Assembly: GCA_035607415.1 (NCBI GenBank)
Contig: DATNAQ010000101.1
Coordinates: 62,001-126,000, forward strand
DNA: 64,000 bases
Direction: 5' to 3'
Source: JAQBQH01 sp035607415
Lineage (GTDB): Bacteria; Myxococcota_A; Polyangia; Palsa-1104
The notes beneath the pieces are model-generated. The model searched no databases. It saw only the letters and a list, made by a program, of their open reading frames with translations, and was not told the origin of the DNA. Positions 53,901 through 61,632 of this stretch are shown piece after piece; the stretch's first letter is position 1, and each line of letters starts with the position of its first letter. The translations under genes were made by a program, and so were the position numbers.

Positions 53901-54178
53901 GCGTCGGGCAGCGGCGCGGCCTCGAGCGGCGCCGGCACGTCGATCGGCTGCGACGGATCCTTGGCCTTGCGCAGCTCGGGCACGCCCACCGCCGGCGTCG
54001 ACGAGCGATCGCGCGCCTGGACCTCCTCGGCCGGCGCCTCTTGCTTGGCGTTCGCCTGCTCCTTGGCGTTCGCCTGCTCCTTGGCGTTCGGGAGCGCGAG
54101 GTTGGCGTCCCACTCGTCGATGGCCGCGGCCCAATCGTCGAGCTCGTCGCCGCCCTTGTTCTTGCTCTCTTCGGCCAT
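47981..54178 (-). CDS. Giant TPR protein (2065 residues) with repeat-bearing disordered head
   Basis: The ATG at 54178 overlaps the stop of the upstream giant gene (TGATG). Residues 1-530 are acidic and disordered, holding three kinds of short repeats: NAKEQA (31-48), an 18-residue block SESTRVAAA..DQLLAD twice (159-176, 221-238), and five SGRF/Y units (270-304). From about 530 to 1780 helical repeats follow with TPR character (A-x-x-x-Y-x-x-A-L patterns, e.g. GAIERYETALEAEPAHAHAL). The last about 280 residues form a separate domain whose end (FTVSDELAELRRQLG) matches the end of the neighbouring giant protein (FAVSDDFRVLRRDMG), so the two are paralogues. No signal or membrane helix: cytoplasmic scaffold is likely. 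Confidence 0.85.
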   Translation of the reverse strand: MAEESKNKGGDELDDWAAAIDEWDANLALPNAKEQANAKEQANAKQEAPAEEVQARDRSSTPAVGVPELRKAKDPSQPIDVPAPLEAAPLPDAAPEEDPLMHLFDGEMELPEEAGQALGTLLGDAVPEAPPAPAADEPVGKLDLADELEEAGGLYADESESTRVAAADEFDQLLADTAAIADQGSAPRPLPEEQDEPAEAPKAEEQSIPSIDIDSDPGFGSESTRVAAASEVDQLLADVDDVEKDLPPAPPPSGVFKAPTLPEPGSKLPSGRFQTPSGRFQTPSGRFQTESGRYYQTPSGRFDTPKKPAAPAEKPAAPPPEPVAREQSPAELDLEVEMELGAAVEQAVTAPPPVDEDFYDDIVVEAARESPSAPLPVDKPSAPPPPPPSERAAARGADDDQDLFEVTVDAEDDDTKVSSREALASDPDRTPLPIGEGADELGGAQPLRVMQLGESRPVVAVRIAVPHAETTAALPTLTVPDVAPPRTLDPNYLRDQLALYDTERLLTPAEKPARVAQLAFAAGRIAEKLGDVGGAIERYETALEAEPAHAHALRGLRRLRLADGKREPVLGMLDREIEQASAAERLGLHALRGELALALGDRDIARASYEAILKEQPEDLGALSGLVDLAASSGEDGRAQALGKLYEAIGSADAPMRAALLVERARLDEAAGRVREAVAHYREALGHEPSGSTAMAASWGTLRVAVRTPGLADDIETHGRLAELLPAGALRQAIERRLGLVKARAGDVAGARPALQAAAADGDRVALADLAELERADGRLEEAVATMARVIEAEPDAGRRADRLIALGELAEKLGRVGDAATAYARAAEEYPDDPRAVRALERTQAAGGGKEAELTRHLQAAERTPARAPMELTYAARLLRELGRPDEALARLDMALTAAPSLAPAIDLAVELQLAAGRADEAAAVLGRAADSLNDDGEQGLAQHLRMRAARMLLRVGRAGDALAMVRPIVALGTAAADPPRAARWLEQRILRAAEGQADALAQALRADADAAEVAGDKPRAAALAYERALLSTNDDEAIDAWRQVLAIDPAHGAAVVEIAARASAERRAAELPTLYQGRLDAAGTRPEAVAVALRLGATQLEDAHDPSAAARVYADAATRAPGYAPAREGLDRVAHASDDPAAHLAALERERADAESPEQRFALDLVLGERLEQGGHPDKAAERYRAALAERPTHPLAREALQRSLQAAKQYAALADLALADLKDAPDPQAKVAAYERLAFLDGELRGDSNAALLGWESILEVDHAHHGAMRVLEKHYLAEQRWPELVALYEQMGLGATDAAFAVSVHLDRARLRRHLSSKDNGPGMSEAEVAVAVDNDYRLALFKDRRCRMALRHVYARARTGHDLAQEADVATALADATPDDARTAAVMLTRAAEALTELDRPDDARARYEAAIERLPSHVPALVGLTDFALLENDWARASHAAERAGLALRDPAAKARYLLVAGAIAQDRLADAEDKINRAQSLFRASLAADPTSREAFTRLERSLNETRDFAALAEVYARRLENEPDAATQQTLHLMLARIARDELKDRDRARAELKQVLLRDPTHPEALAALADLQFDDGQWADAAETLIRRARAEKSRTALKDIFFKLGIIYSEHLPDPKRAVASFTRVLQVTPDDIVALEHLSNLHVKEWEWKGALQATMRLAGLEPDPHKRVAHLHRVAKIYEDGFKDARHALAALRDAIEIDPLYLPSIGELAKFFDRQSDVQSMRVHLDRTSARIRQQLDANPQDPTPYHSLFKIFGWRRAPDRAAFAAGTLEWLGAADADEKALLQKLTGRDNYPGSSLADPTLDETLFDGRVPAGFRNLFRLLDEPLAKMFRADVKRLGVGRHEKLPRSGHALRDVANRIAADLGVRDFDLYVTAAHPTALVVELTDPLSIVIGNKVVEGAHELELKFLLGRCFKMIQSHMALPMRLTPEDLGLLVGGIVRQFVPDFVPAGFQEAQVVAEAARMAKIIPKKLHGELLPFALECASESLDLKQIGPSLVHTANRAGLLAGGLPGPALTAVRRLADEAQLRALLRFTVSDELAELRRQLGTSIG
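53267..53374 (-). repeat. Tandem SGRF-(Q)TP repeat in the giant TPR protein
   Basis: Five consecutive copies of a 21-24 base unit encode P-S-G-R-F-Q-T, Q-T-P-S-G-R-F, then E-S-G-R-Y and P-S-G-R-F at residues 270-304, spaced 7, 7, 7 and 8 residues. Copies differ at a few bases, so they are not a very recent expansion. Confidence 0.85.
54035..54088 (-). repeat. Short 18-base tandem repeat (NAKEQA)
   Basis: An 18-base unit (CTTGGCGTTCGCCTGCTC on the plus strand) occurs twice exactly and once partly, encoding NAKEQA-NAKEQA-NAKQE near the N-terminus of the giant TPR protein. Such perfect short repeats can change copy number. Confidence 0.8.
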
Positions 54179-57100
54179 CAGCCCTTCAACCCCATGTCGC
54201 GGCGGAGCACGCGGAAGTCGTCGGACACGGCGAACGTGGTCAGCGACTGCGCCAGCTTGTCCTTGGCCATCGACAGCCCGAGCTCGCCGAACGCGGCCAC
54301 CAGGTCGCCTCCGACGGCGAGCGCCGCCCGCGCCGCGCCCTCGAGGATCGCCTGCCGCCACTCGGCCGGCGGCGGCAGCGTCGCCATGCGCGCGCCGATC
54401 GCCTGCAGCGCCTTGCGCTCCTTGCGCGCCAGGGGCTTACCGAGCGCGCGCGCCTTCTCCTCGATCTTCGCCGGCGGCAGCGTGGCCAGGACCGGCGGCA
54501 TCGGCAGCTCGGCGGCGCGCGCGCAGGCAGCGAAGAACAGCGCCAGCTCGTCGTCGTCGAGCGTGTCGAGCGGCCCGAGCGCGTCGCGCATGAGCGCGAC
54601 CTTGCGCGCCACGCGGAAGCGCAGCGCCGGCGACAGCCGATCGGAGAACGAGGTGCCGCACACGAGCGCGTGGCCGGTGGTGACGCACGCGTCGACCTTC
54701 GGCGAGGCGTAGAGCTCGTAGCCGAAGTGCGAGCCGCACAGGCTGCGCGCGATCTTGTCGACGGGGATCCAGGCCACCGGCGTGCCCTTGGCGTTGACCC
54801 GCTCGCGCTTGCCCACGCCGAGCGACTCGAGCGACGGGCCGTACAGCGCCGCCGTCGACTCGCCCGCGGCGCGCCAGATCTCGAGCGCCACCGAGCGCGC
54901 CGTCTCGGGCCAGATGCGATCCCACGACGACGACGACAGCTCCTTGGTCGGATCGACGTTGGCCTCGCGCATCGGCGGCGCGCGCCCGGCGACGAGCGCC
55001 TCGGCCTGCGCCGAGACCAGCCGGCAGTCGTCGTCGCCGCGCCAGCCCCACAAGCGCGTCAGCTGCTGATACGGCAGCTCGGCCATCGGCGTCGCCGTCG
55101 CCTGCGCGCGCGCGGTGTCGACGGCGCGCTCGAGCTTCTCCTCGAGCTCGATCGACAGCACGTGACCGGCGTCGTGCATCGGCATCAGCTTGGAGAGCGC
55201 CTCCATCGACAACGGATCGGTGCGCAGCGCGCGCAACAGCGCCTCGACGGCGGCGCGCGGATCGGAGAAGCCCTCGCGATAGATGGTCGAGATGCGGATC
55301 TCGACGGCCGCGCGCTCCCTGCCCGCGTCGACGATATCGGCGAGCTTGCGCAGCGCCTCGATGGCGTGCTGCCACTGCCGCTGGCGCACGTGCAGCTGCG
55401 CCAGCTTCTCCTGCTCGGCGCGCGCGTCGACCGGCTTCGGCGCCAGCTTGGCCGCCTCCTCGAGCCGCGCCACCGCGTCGTCGACCTTGCCCGCCTGCTC
55501 GAACAGCTCGGCGAGGCGCTGCAACGCCGCGCGGCGGCGCTCGCGATCGTCTTCGTCGTCGAGGAAGCGGGTGAACAGCGCGATCGCCTCGTCGCCGCCG
55601 TCCGGCTTGTCGGCGACGAGCTCGGCGAGCCGGCGCAGCGCCTCGGGCTCGTCGGGATCGAGATCGAGCGCCGCGCGCAGATCTTTTTCGGCGCTGTCGC
55701 GATCGCCGCCGTCGAAAAACAGCGTGGCGCGATCGAGGTGCAGCCGCACGCGATCCTCGCCGCCGCGCACGTGATCGAGCCGATGCGTGTAGAGCTCGAC
55801 GAGCGCGCCCGGATCCTTGTCCTCGGCGTAGAGCCCGCTCAAGAGCTCGCGCGCCTGCTTGGCCGCGCCGCCGTCGAGCGGCGTGCGATCGAGCACCGCG
55901 CGCCAGGCGCCGGCGGCCTCCCGACGCGCGCCGATGCGCTCGTACGTCTCGGCGGCGTCGCGGTAGAAGGCGGCCGCGCGCTCGCCCTCGAGCACCTCGG
56001 CGCCGAGACGCGCCGTCGCCGCGGCGTAGGCTTTGTCGTCGCTGCCGGCGCGCGCCAGCCGCCGCGCCAGCTCGAGCGCGCCGAGGTGATGCGCGTCGAG
56101 CTCGAGCGCGCGCGTGGTCGCCTGCGCGGCGTCGCCGAGGCGCCCCGCCGCTTCCAGCGCCTCGCCGTGCTCGACGTGCCACTCGACCTGCGCCGCGCCC
56201 TCGGCGAGCTTCGCGCGCGCGCCGAGCGCATCGGGATCGCCGACGAGCGCACACAGTGCCACGAGCGACGTCGTGTCCGACGGGGTCAGCGCGTGCGCCG
56301 CGCGCAGCCGCCGCTCCGCCGCCTCGGCGGTCTTGGTCGCGCGCGAGGCCGACGATAGCGCGAGCAGGCCCGCGCGCCGCTGCAACGCCGACTGCAGCGC
56401 CGCCTCCGCCGCGCGCGCGGCCAGCGCCTCGAGCGCGTCGCCGAGCGCCGCCACTTCGCCGGCCTGCGCCGACAGCCGCGCGCGCGCCAGCCAGGGCAGC
56501 CGCGCCTGCGGATCGAGCTCGATGGCCTCGTCGCTGCGCGCGAGCGCGCCGTCGACGTCGCCGGCCTTGTGCGCCAGATCGGCGCGCTCGTCGATGAGCA
56601 CGGCGCGCGCCGCCGCGCCGACACCATCGCCAACCACGAGCGGCTCGAGGCGCGCGACCGCCTCCGCCAACGCCGCCGGCTCGCGCGCGCGCACCGCCGT
56701 GCGCAGCCGTCCGAGCGCCGCGTGCGAGTTGGTGCCGAGCTCGAGGGCGCGCCCGTAGGCGTCGTCGGCGCGATCGGGCTTGCCGAGCGTGTCTTCGTAG
56801 AGCTCGCCGAGCCGCAAGAGCGCCTCGCCGCGCGCCGAGTCCTTGAGCGCCTCGACCTCCGCCTCGAGCGCCTCGGCGCGCCGCGCGTGATCGCCGAGCG
56901 CCGCGTAGGCGCGCTGCAGACCGCGCAGCGCCGCCGCGTGCCCCGGCACCTTGTCGAGCAGCTTGCGATACGCCTCGGCGGCGTCATTGTAGTCGGTGCG
57001 CTCGCGCTCGTGCACCTCGCCGAGCTTGAGCAACGCCGACGCCACGCGGTCGGGCTGCAGCTGCGCCTGCGCCTCGCGCTCGAGCGCCGCCGCCAGCTCG

Positions 57101-59415
57101 TCCCACGCCTCGCGCGACGGCTGCTCGTGCGGCCCCGACTCCTTGGCGCGCCGCCGCGACAAGCGCTCGAACGCGTCGGTGGCGCGCGGCTCGCCCGGCC
57201 GGAGCACGAGCACCTCGCGATACGACGCCGCGGCGCCGAGCGGATCGTTCAACCGCGTCTCGAGCAGATCGGCGCGCTCGAGCAGCGCCTCGATCTTGCG
57301 CTCCTCGGGCAAGAGCTTGGCCAGCGCCTTCAGATCGTCGGCCGCCTCGGGCAGCTTCTGCGCCGCGCGATCGAGCTCGTACAGCCGCACCCGCGCGCGC
57401 ACGCTCTCGGGCTTGAGCTCGACGAGGCGCCGCGCCGCCTGCGCCGCGCCGGGCAGATCGTCGAGCGCCTCGCGCGCCATCGCCAGCACTTCGAGCAGCC
57501 GCTCCGCCCGCGCCGGCGACACCGACTCGACGGCGAGCTCCGCCTCGGCCAGCGCCGCGTACTCGGCATACCGGGCGCCGCGCGCGTAGAGCCGCTCGAG
57601 CGCATCGATCGCCGCCGGGAAGCCCGGCACCAGCTTGCGCGCGTCGTCGAGCGCCTTGTGCGCGTCGGCCTCGCGCCCGAGGTGATCGTAGGCCGCCGCC
57701 GCCTGCACGAGCGCCGTCGCCGCCCACTGCGGATCGGGCTTGCCCGTCGGCGTGCCGTCGGAGTTCGCCAATTCGGCCTCGGCCGCGTAGAGCGCCGCCA
57801 GCTTCTCCCAGTCGCGAGAAAAGATCGCCGCGCGCTCGCGCGCGATCAAGAGACCGAGGTGCCCCGGCTCGTCGCGCGCCACTTCGCCCTCGACGGCGTC
57901 GGCCTCGGCCGCCTTGCCCGCGCGACGCAGCGCCTCCGCGCGCTCGAGGCGCAACGCGATCTTGCGCGCCGCCGGCGCCGACTCCACGCGCGCGGCGAGC
58001 AGATCGGCGAGCTCGTCCCAGCGCCCGAGCGACTCGGCCAGCTCCGACAGCTCGCGCACGATGAGCGGATCGCCCGGCGCCGCCGCCAGCGCCGCCTGCA
58101 GGTAGCTCCACGCGCCCTCGCCCTCGCCGCGCTCGCGCGCCAGCGTCGCCTGCCGCCGGCGGAGCGTCACCAGGCGCTCGCTCTCGTGCAGCCGCCGCTC
58201 GATCGGCAGCTCCGCCAGCTCGGCGGTCAGCCGCCGCGCGCGCTCGTCGAGCACGCCGAGCAGCTCCTCCTTGTTGCCGCTCTGGTCGGCGATCCGCTCC
58301 AGCTCGTCGAGCACGCGGCCGCCGTCGACGCCGACGGCGAGCGCCTCCTGCAACAGCGCGCGCGCCGCGTCGGGACCGCCGCCGATCGAGTCCTGCAAGC
58401 GCGCCAGATCGATCAGCAGCGCCACCTTGCGCGCCGGCTCGCCGGTGGCGTCGGCCATGCCGCGCCACACGCGCGCGAGCTGCCCCAGATCGCGCGAGCG
58501 CGTGTGGATCTTCTCGAGCGCCATCCACGCCGGCAGCGACGCCGCCGACGCCTCGATGGCGCGATTGAAGCAGTCGAGCGCGCCGGTCGGATCATTGAGC
58601 CGATCCTCGAGCAGCTCGCCCTTCTCGACGAAGAGCTCGGCCTTCTCCTCGGGCGACTTGGCGAAGCGGATCTCGGCGTCGAGCAGCTTCTGCAAGTTGG
58701 GCCACAAAGCGCGCCGCTCGAACACGCGGCGAATGGCCCATAGATTTGGTTTCAGCGTGGCGTCGGACTGCAGCGCCTTGGCGTACGCCTTGACCGCCGC
58801 GCCTTCGTCGCCCGCGCGCGATTCGGTGAGCTCGCCGACCTCGTGCTGATAGAGCGCGGTGCGCCCCTTTTCGGGCTCGCCCTTGCCCAGCGCCTCGAGC
58901 TCGCGCTCGTACAGCGCGATGAGGCGCGCGTGCCCTCCTTCGGCGAGCAGATTCTGCGCGTCGGCGAGGGCGGTATCGAGCGCGCCCGGAAAACCGGGCG
59001 ACGCTTCGGCGAGCTCCTCTTCGAGCACCGCGTCGTCGTCGACGGTTTCGACGTCGGCGTCGTCGACGGTTTCGATCTCTTCTTCTTCGGCGTCGACCTC
59101 GGCGAGCCCCGACGCGGCAGTGACCGCGGGCGGGGGCGGCGCCGGCTCGTGCTCCGGCTCCGGCTCCGGTTCCGGCTGCAGCTCGGCCACCGCTGCGGGC
59201 ACGCCCGGGAGGCGCGGCGCGTCGATGCGTCGCACCGACGACGTCTCCTTGACCTGCGTCTGCACGTCCTCGAGCGGCTTGACGCCGGTGACGGCATCTT
59301 CGTCGTCACCGTCGGGAGACGTGATCGAAGGTAGGCCCTTGACGTTGGTGACGTCCGAGTCTTCCTCGACTGCGTCCGGTGGCGGCACCAGGGTGCCGTC
59401 CTTCTCGTTGGGCAT
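54178..59415 (-). CDS. Second giant TPR protein (1745 residues), paralogue of its neighbour
   Basis: Residues 1-150 are acidic and disordered with DVTNVKGLP (21-29), AVTGVKPLE (41-49), VQTQV (51-55) and Glu/Pro and ETVDDADVETVDDD runs. From 150 to about 1460 come helical TPR-like repeats (e.g. GARYAEYAALAEAELAVESV, GDVDGALARSDEAIELDPQA). The C-terminal 260 residues form a domain sharing its end with the downstream giant protein; TTGHALVCGTSFSDRLSP in it parallels the YVTAAHPTALVVELTDPLS of the paralogue. It is the first gene of the pair; hutH is divergent, 105 bases away. Likely cytoplasmic. Confidence 0.85.
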   Translation of the reverse strand: MPNEKDGTLVPPPDAVEEDSDVTNVKGLPSITSPDGDDEDAVTGVKPLEDVQTQVKETSSVRRIDAPRLPGVPAAVAELQPEPEPEPEHEPAPPPPAVTAASGLAEVDAEEEEIETVDDADVETVDDDAVLEEELAEASPGFPGALDTALADAQNLLAEGGHARLIALYERELEALGKGEPEKGRTALYQHEVGELTESRAGDEGAAVKAYAKALQSDATLKPNLWAIRRVFERRALWPNLQKLLDAEIRFAKSPEEKAELFVEKGELLEDRLNDPTGALDCFNRAIEASAASLPAWMALEKIHTRSRDLGQLARVWRGMADATGEPARKVALLIDLARLQDSIGGGPDAARALLQEALAVGVDGGRVLDELERIADQSGNKEELLGVLDERARRLTAELAELPIERRLHESERLVTLRRRQATLARERGEGEGAWSYLQAALAAAPGDPLIVRELSELAESLGRWDELADLLAARVESAPAARKIALRLERAEALRRAGKAAEADAVEGEVARDEPGHLGLLIARERAAIFSRDWEKLAALYAAEAELANSDGTPTGKPDPQWAATALVQAAAAYDHLGREADAHKALDDARKLVPGFPAAIDALERLYARGARYAEYAALAEAELAVESVSPARAERLLEVLAMAREALDDLPGAAQAARRLVELKPESVRARVRLYELDRAAQKLPEAADDLKALAKLLPEERKIEALLERADLLETRLNDPLGAAASYREVLVLRPGEPRATDAFERLSRRRAKESGPHEQPSREAWDELAAALEREAQAQLQPDRVASALLKLGEVHERERTDYNDAAEAYRKLLDKVPGHAAALRGLQRAYAALGDHARRAEALEAEVEALKDSARGEALLRLGELYEDTLGKPDRADDAYGRALELGTNSHAALGRLRTAVRAREPAALAEAVARLEPLVVGDGVGAAARAVLIDERADLAHKAGDVDGALARSDEAIELDPQARLPWLARARLSAQAGEVAALGDALEALAARAAEAALQSALQRRAGLLALSSASRATKTAEAAERRLRAAHALTPSDTTSLVALCALVGDPDALGARAKLAEGAAQVEWHVEHGEALEAAGRLGDAAQATTRALELDAHHLGALELARRLARAGSDDKAYAAATARLGAEVLEGERAAAFYRDAAETYERIGARREAAGAWRAVLDRTPLDGGAAKQARELLSGLYAEDKDPGALVELYTHRLDHVRGGEDRVRLHLDRATLFFDGGDRDSAEKDLRAALDLDPDEPEALRRLAELVADKPDGGDEAIALFTRFLDDEDDRERRRAALQRLAELFEQAGKVDDAVARLEEAAKLAPKPVDARAEQEKLAQLHVRQRQWQHAIEALRKLADIVDAGRERAAVEIRISTIYREGFSDPRAAVEALLRALRTDPLSMEALSKLMPMHDAGHVLSIELEEKLERAVDTARAQATATPMAELPYQQLTRLWGWRGDDDCRLVSAQAEALVAGRAPPMREANVDPTKELSSSSWDRIWPETARSVALEIWRAAGESTAALYGPSLESLGVGKRERVNAKGTPVAWIPVDKIARSLCGSHFGYELYASPKVDACVTTGHALVCGTSFSDRLSPALRFRVARKVALMRDALGPLDTLDDDELALFFAACARAAELPMPPVLATLPPAKIEEKARALGKPLARKERKALQAIGARMATLPPPAEWRQAILEGAARAALAVGGDLVAAFGELGLSMAKDKLAQSLTTFAVSDDFRVLRRDMGLKG

Positions 59416-59484
59416 GGGGGGGCGCGGGTCCTCGGTCCTCCATTATATGAGGATGCCGTCCGCAATCAACCGGATCTGCCGCTC

Positions 59485-59513
59485 TTGACGGCACGTTAGG
59501 GCTCGGCTACCAA
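59485..59513 (+). promoter_or_regulatory. Probable promoter of hutH giving a leaderless mRNA
   Basis: TTGACG (59485-59490), 17 bases, TACCAA (59508-59513). The ATG at 59521 is only 8 bases past the -10, i.e. at the expected transcription start, and no ribosome-binding site is visible. Confidence 0.5.
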
Positions 59514-59520
59514 CGCGCGC

Positions 59521-61053
59521 ATGCACATGCTCGGCCGCGACCCCTTGACGCTCGAAGCCATCGCCGCCGTGGCGCGCGCCGGCAAAAAGGTACAACTGAC
59601 TCCGGAAGCGCGCGCTCGCATCGACGCTGCGCGGCGCGTGGTCGATCGCATCCAGGACGGCGGCGACGCTGCGCCGGCGGTCTACGGCGTCAACACCGGC
59701 TTCGGCTTCCTCGCCGACGTGCGCATCTCCGCCGACGAGATCCGCAACCTGCAGCGAAATCTGATCCGCTCGCACGCCGCCGGTGTCGGCGCGCCGCTGC
59801 CCGAGCCGGTGGTGCGCGCGATGATGCTCCTGCGCGCGCAGGTGTTGTCGCTCGGCCACTCGGGCGTGCGCGCGGTGGTCGCCGAGCTGCTCTGCGAGAT
59901 GCTGAACCGCGGCGTGCATCCGGTGATCCCGTCGAAGGGATCGGTCGGCGCCTCGGGCGATCTGGCGCCGCTGGCGCACCTGGCGCTCGTGGTCATGGGG
60001 GAAGGCGAGGCGATCCTCGACGGTGTGCGCTTGCCGGGCGGCAGCGCGCTCGCCAGGGCCGGCCTCGAGCCGGTGCAGTTCGAAGCCAAGGAAGGCATCA
60101 GCCTCGTCAACGGCACGCAGTGCATGACCGCGCTCGGCGCCCTCGCGCTCATCGACGCCGAGGACGCGGCCCGCCTCGCCGACGTCGTCGGCGCCATGTC
60201 GCTCGAGGCGCTCAAGGGCACGCCGCGCGCGTTCGATCCGCGCATCCACGCCGTGCGCCCGCACCCGGGCCAGGCGGCTTCGGCACGGAACCTCACGCGC
60301 CTGCTCGCCGACAGCGGCATCGTCGCGTCGCACAAGAACTGCGGCAAGGTGCAGGACGCGTATTCGTTGCGCTGCATGCCGCAGGTGCACGGCGCCACGC
60401 GCGACGCGCTCGCCTACGCCCGCCGCGTGCTCGAGACCGAGGCCTCGTCGGCGACCGACAACCCGCTCGTGTTCGCCGACGCCAACGAGATGATCTCGGG
60501 CGGCAACTTTCACGGGCAGCCGGTGGCGTTCGCGCTCGACTTCGCCGGCATCGCCGTGGCCGAGCTGGCCAACATCGCCGAGCGGCGCATCGAGCAGATG
60601 GTCAATCCGCACTTGTCGTCGGGGCTGCCGGCGTTCCTCTCGCCGGAGAGCGGGCTCAACTCCGGCTACATGATGGCGCAGGTGACGGCGGCGGCGCTGG
60701 TGAGCGAGAACAAGATCCTGGCGCATCCGGCGTCGGTCGATTCGATCCCGTCGTCGGCGGGGCGCGAGGATCACGTGTCGATGGGCGTTCACGCGGCCGA
60801 CAAGCTGGCGCGCATCGTCGACAACGTGCGCAACGTGCTCGCCATCGAGCTTCTGTGCGCGGCGCAGGGCGTGGATCTGCGGGCGCCGCACCGGCCCGGG
60901 CCGGCGCTCGACGCCACGCACGCGGCGGTGCGCACCAGGGTGGCGCCGCTCGGCACCGATCGGGTGGTGCACCGCGATGTCGACTCGGTGCGATCCCTGA
61001 TCGACGACGGCACGCTCGTCGCCGCCGCCCGTCGCCACATCGAGCTAGAGTAA
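59521..61053 (+). CDS. hutH: Histidine ammonia-lyase
   Basis: 510 residues, normal length. The Ala-Ser-Gly triad that forms the MIO cofactor is at 144-146 (GSVGASGDLAPLAH); the catalytic Tyr is in VYGVNTGFG (about 55). FHGQPVAFALDF and QDAYSLRCMPQVHGA are also family segments. It deaminates histidine to urocanate. No hutU, hutI or hutG lies in the window, so the rest of the pathway is elsewhere. A second ATG at 59527 is an alternative start. A tyrosine ammonia-lyase/aminomutase relative is less likely given the match to HutH. Confidence 0.92.
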   Translation: MHMLGRDPLTLEAIAAVARAGKKVQLTPEARARIDAARRVVDRIQDGGDAAPAVYGVNTGFGFLADVRISADEIRNLQRNLIRSHAAGVGAPLPEPVVRAMMLLRAQVLSLGHSGVRAVVAELLCEMLNRGVHPVIPSKGSVGASGDLAPLAHLALVVMGEGEAILDGVRLPGGSALARAGLEPVQFEAKEGISLVNGTQCMTALGALALIDAEDAARLADVVGAMSLEALKGTPRAFDPRIHAVRPHPGQAASARNLTRLLADSGIVASHKNCGKVQDAYSLRCMPQVHGATRDALAYARRVLETEASSATDNPLVFADANEMISGGNFHGQPVAFALDFAGIAVAELANIAERRIEQMVNPHLSSGLPAFLSPESGLNSGYMMAQVTAAALVSENKILAHPASVDSIPSSAGREDHVSMGVHAADKLARIVDNVRNVLAIELLCAAQGVDLRAPHRPGPALDATHAAVRTRVAPLGTDRVVHRDVDSVRSLIDDGTLVAAARRHIELE

Positions 61054-61080
61054 CGGCGCGCATCGCGGCGCTGGAGCGCT

Positions 61081-61632
61081 GTGGTATCGTCCCGGGCCGT
61101 GAGCGGGGACGAAGGCGCGAGGCTGGTGCTGGCTGCCGACGCGATCGAGCTCGGCACCGACGGTGAAGTGAGCGCCGTCGCGCGCAACAAGTTCGAAGGT
61201 CACGAGGCGGCGTTCGGGCTGCGCATCAAAGGCGGCCTCCAGCCATCGCGCGTGGCGGGCGCGGTCAATCCGCTGGCGCACGTCGAGGCGGACGCGGTGG
61301 TGCTGTCGTCTGTAGGCGAGGCGACCGAGCGCTTCGTACAGGCGGTGGCGGTGGCGCTCGAGCAGGAGATCCCGCCGCTCAAGTCGCGCTGGAAGAAGAT
61401 GTTCGACAAGGGCGCCGGCGGCGGCGAGGCGCGCTTCTCGGCGCTGCTCGTGTCGCGCGAGGGCGACGCCACCTACCCGCGCACGCTGCATCTCAAACTT
61501 TTTTGCGACGGCGGCGAGCTGTACCTCGATCTAGACTGCGTGCAGAAGCGCGTGGCCCTCGCCGAAAAAGATCTCGAATTTCGTCCCGCGGTCTGGCGCG
61601 CGTTGTCGGCGCTGCTCGGTCCGGCGGCGTGA
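61081..61632 (+). CDS. Hypothetical protein
   Basis: 183 residues if the GTG at 61081 (GGAG just upstream) is used; GTG 61099 is the alternative. A mixed alpha/beta sequence with no membrane helix, including HLKLFCDGGELYLDLDCVQKRV near the end. I do not recognise it. It overlaps the next gene by 4 bases (GTGA), and that gene lies directly before a GMC oxidoreductase, so it may serve the same process. Confidence 0.65.
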   Translation: MVSSRAVSGDEGARLVLAADAIELGTDGEVSAVARNKFEGHEAAFGLRIKGGLQPSRVAGAVNPLAHVEADAVVLSSVGEATERFVQAVAVALEQEIPPLKSRWKKMFDKGAGGGEARFSALLVSREGDATYPRTLHLKLFCDGGELYLDLDCVQKRVALAEKDLEFRPAVWRALSALLGPAA

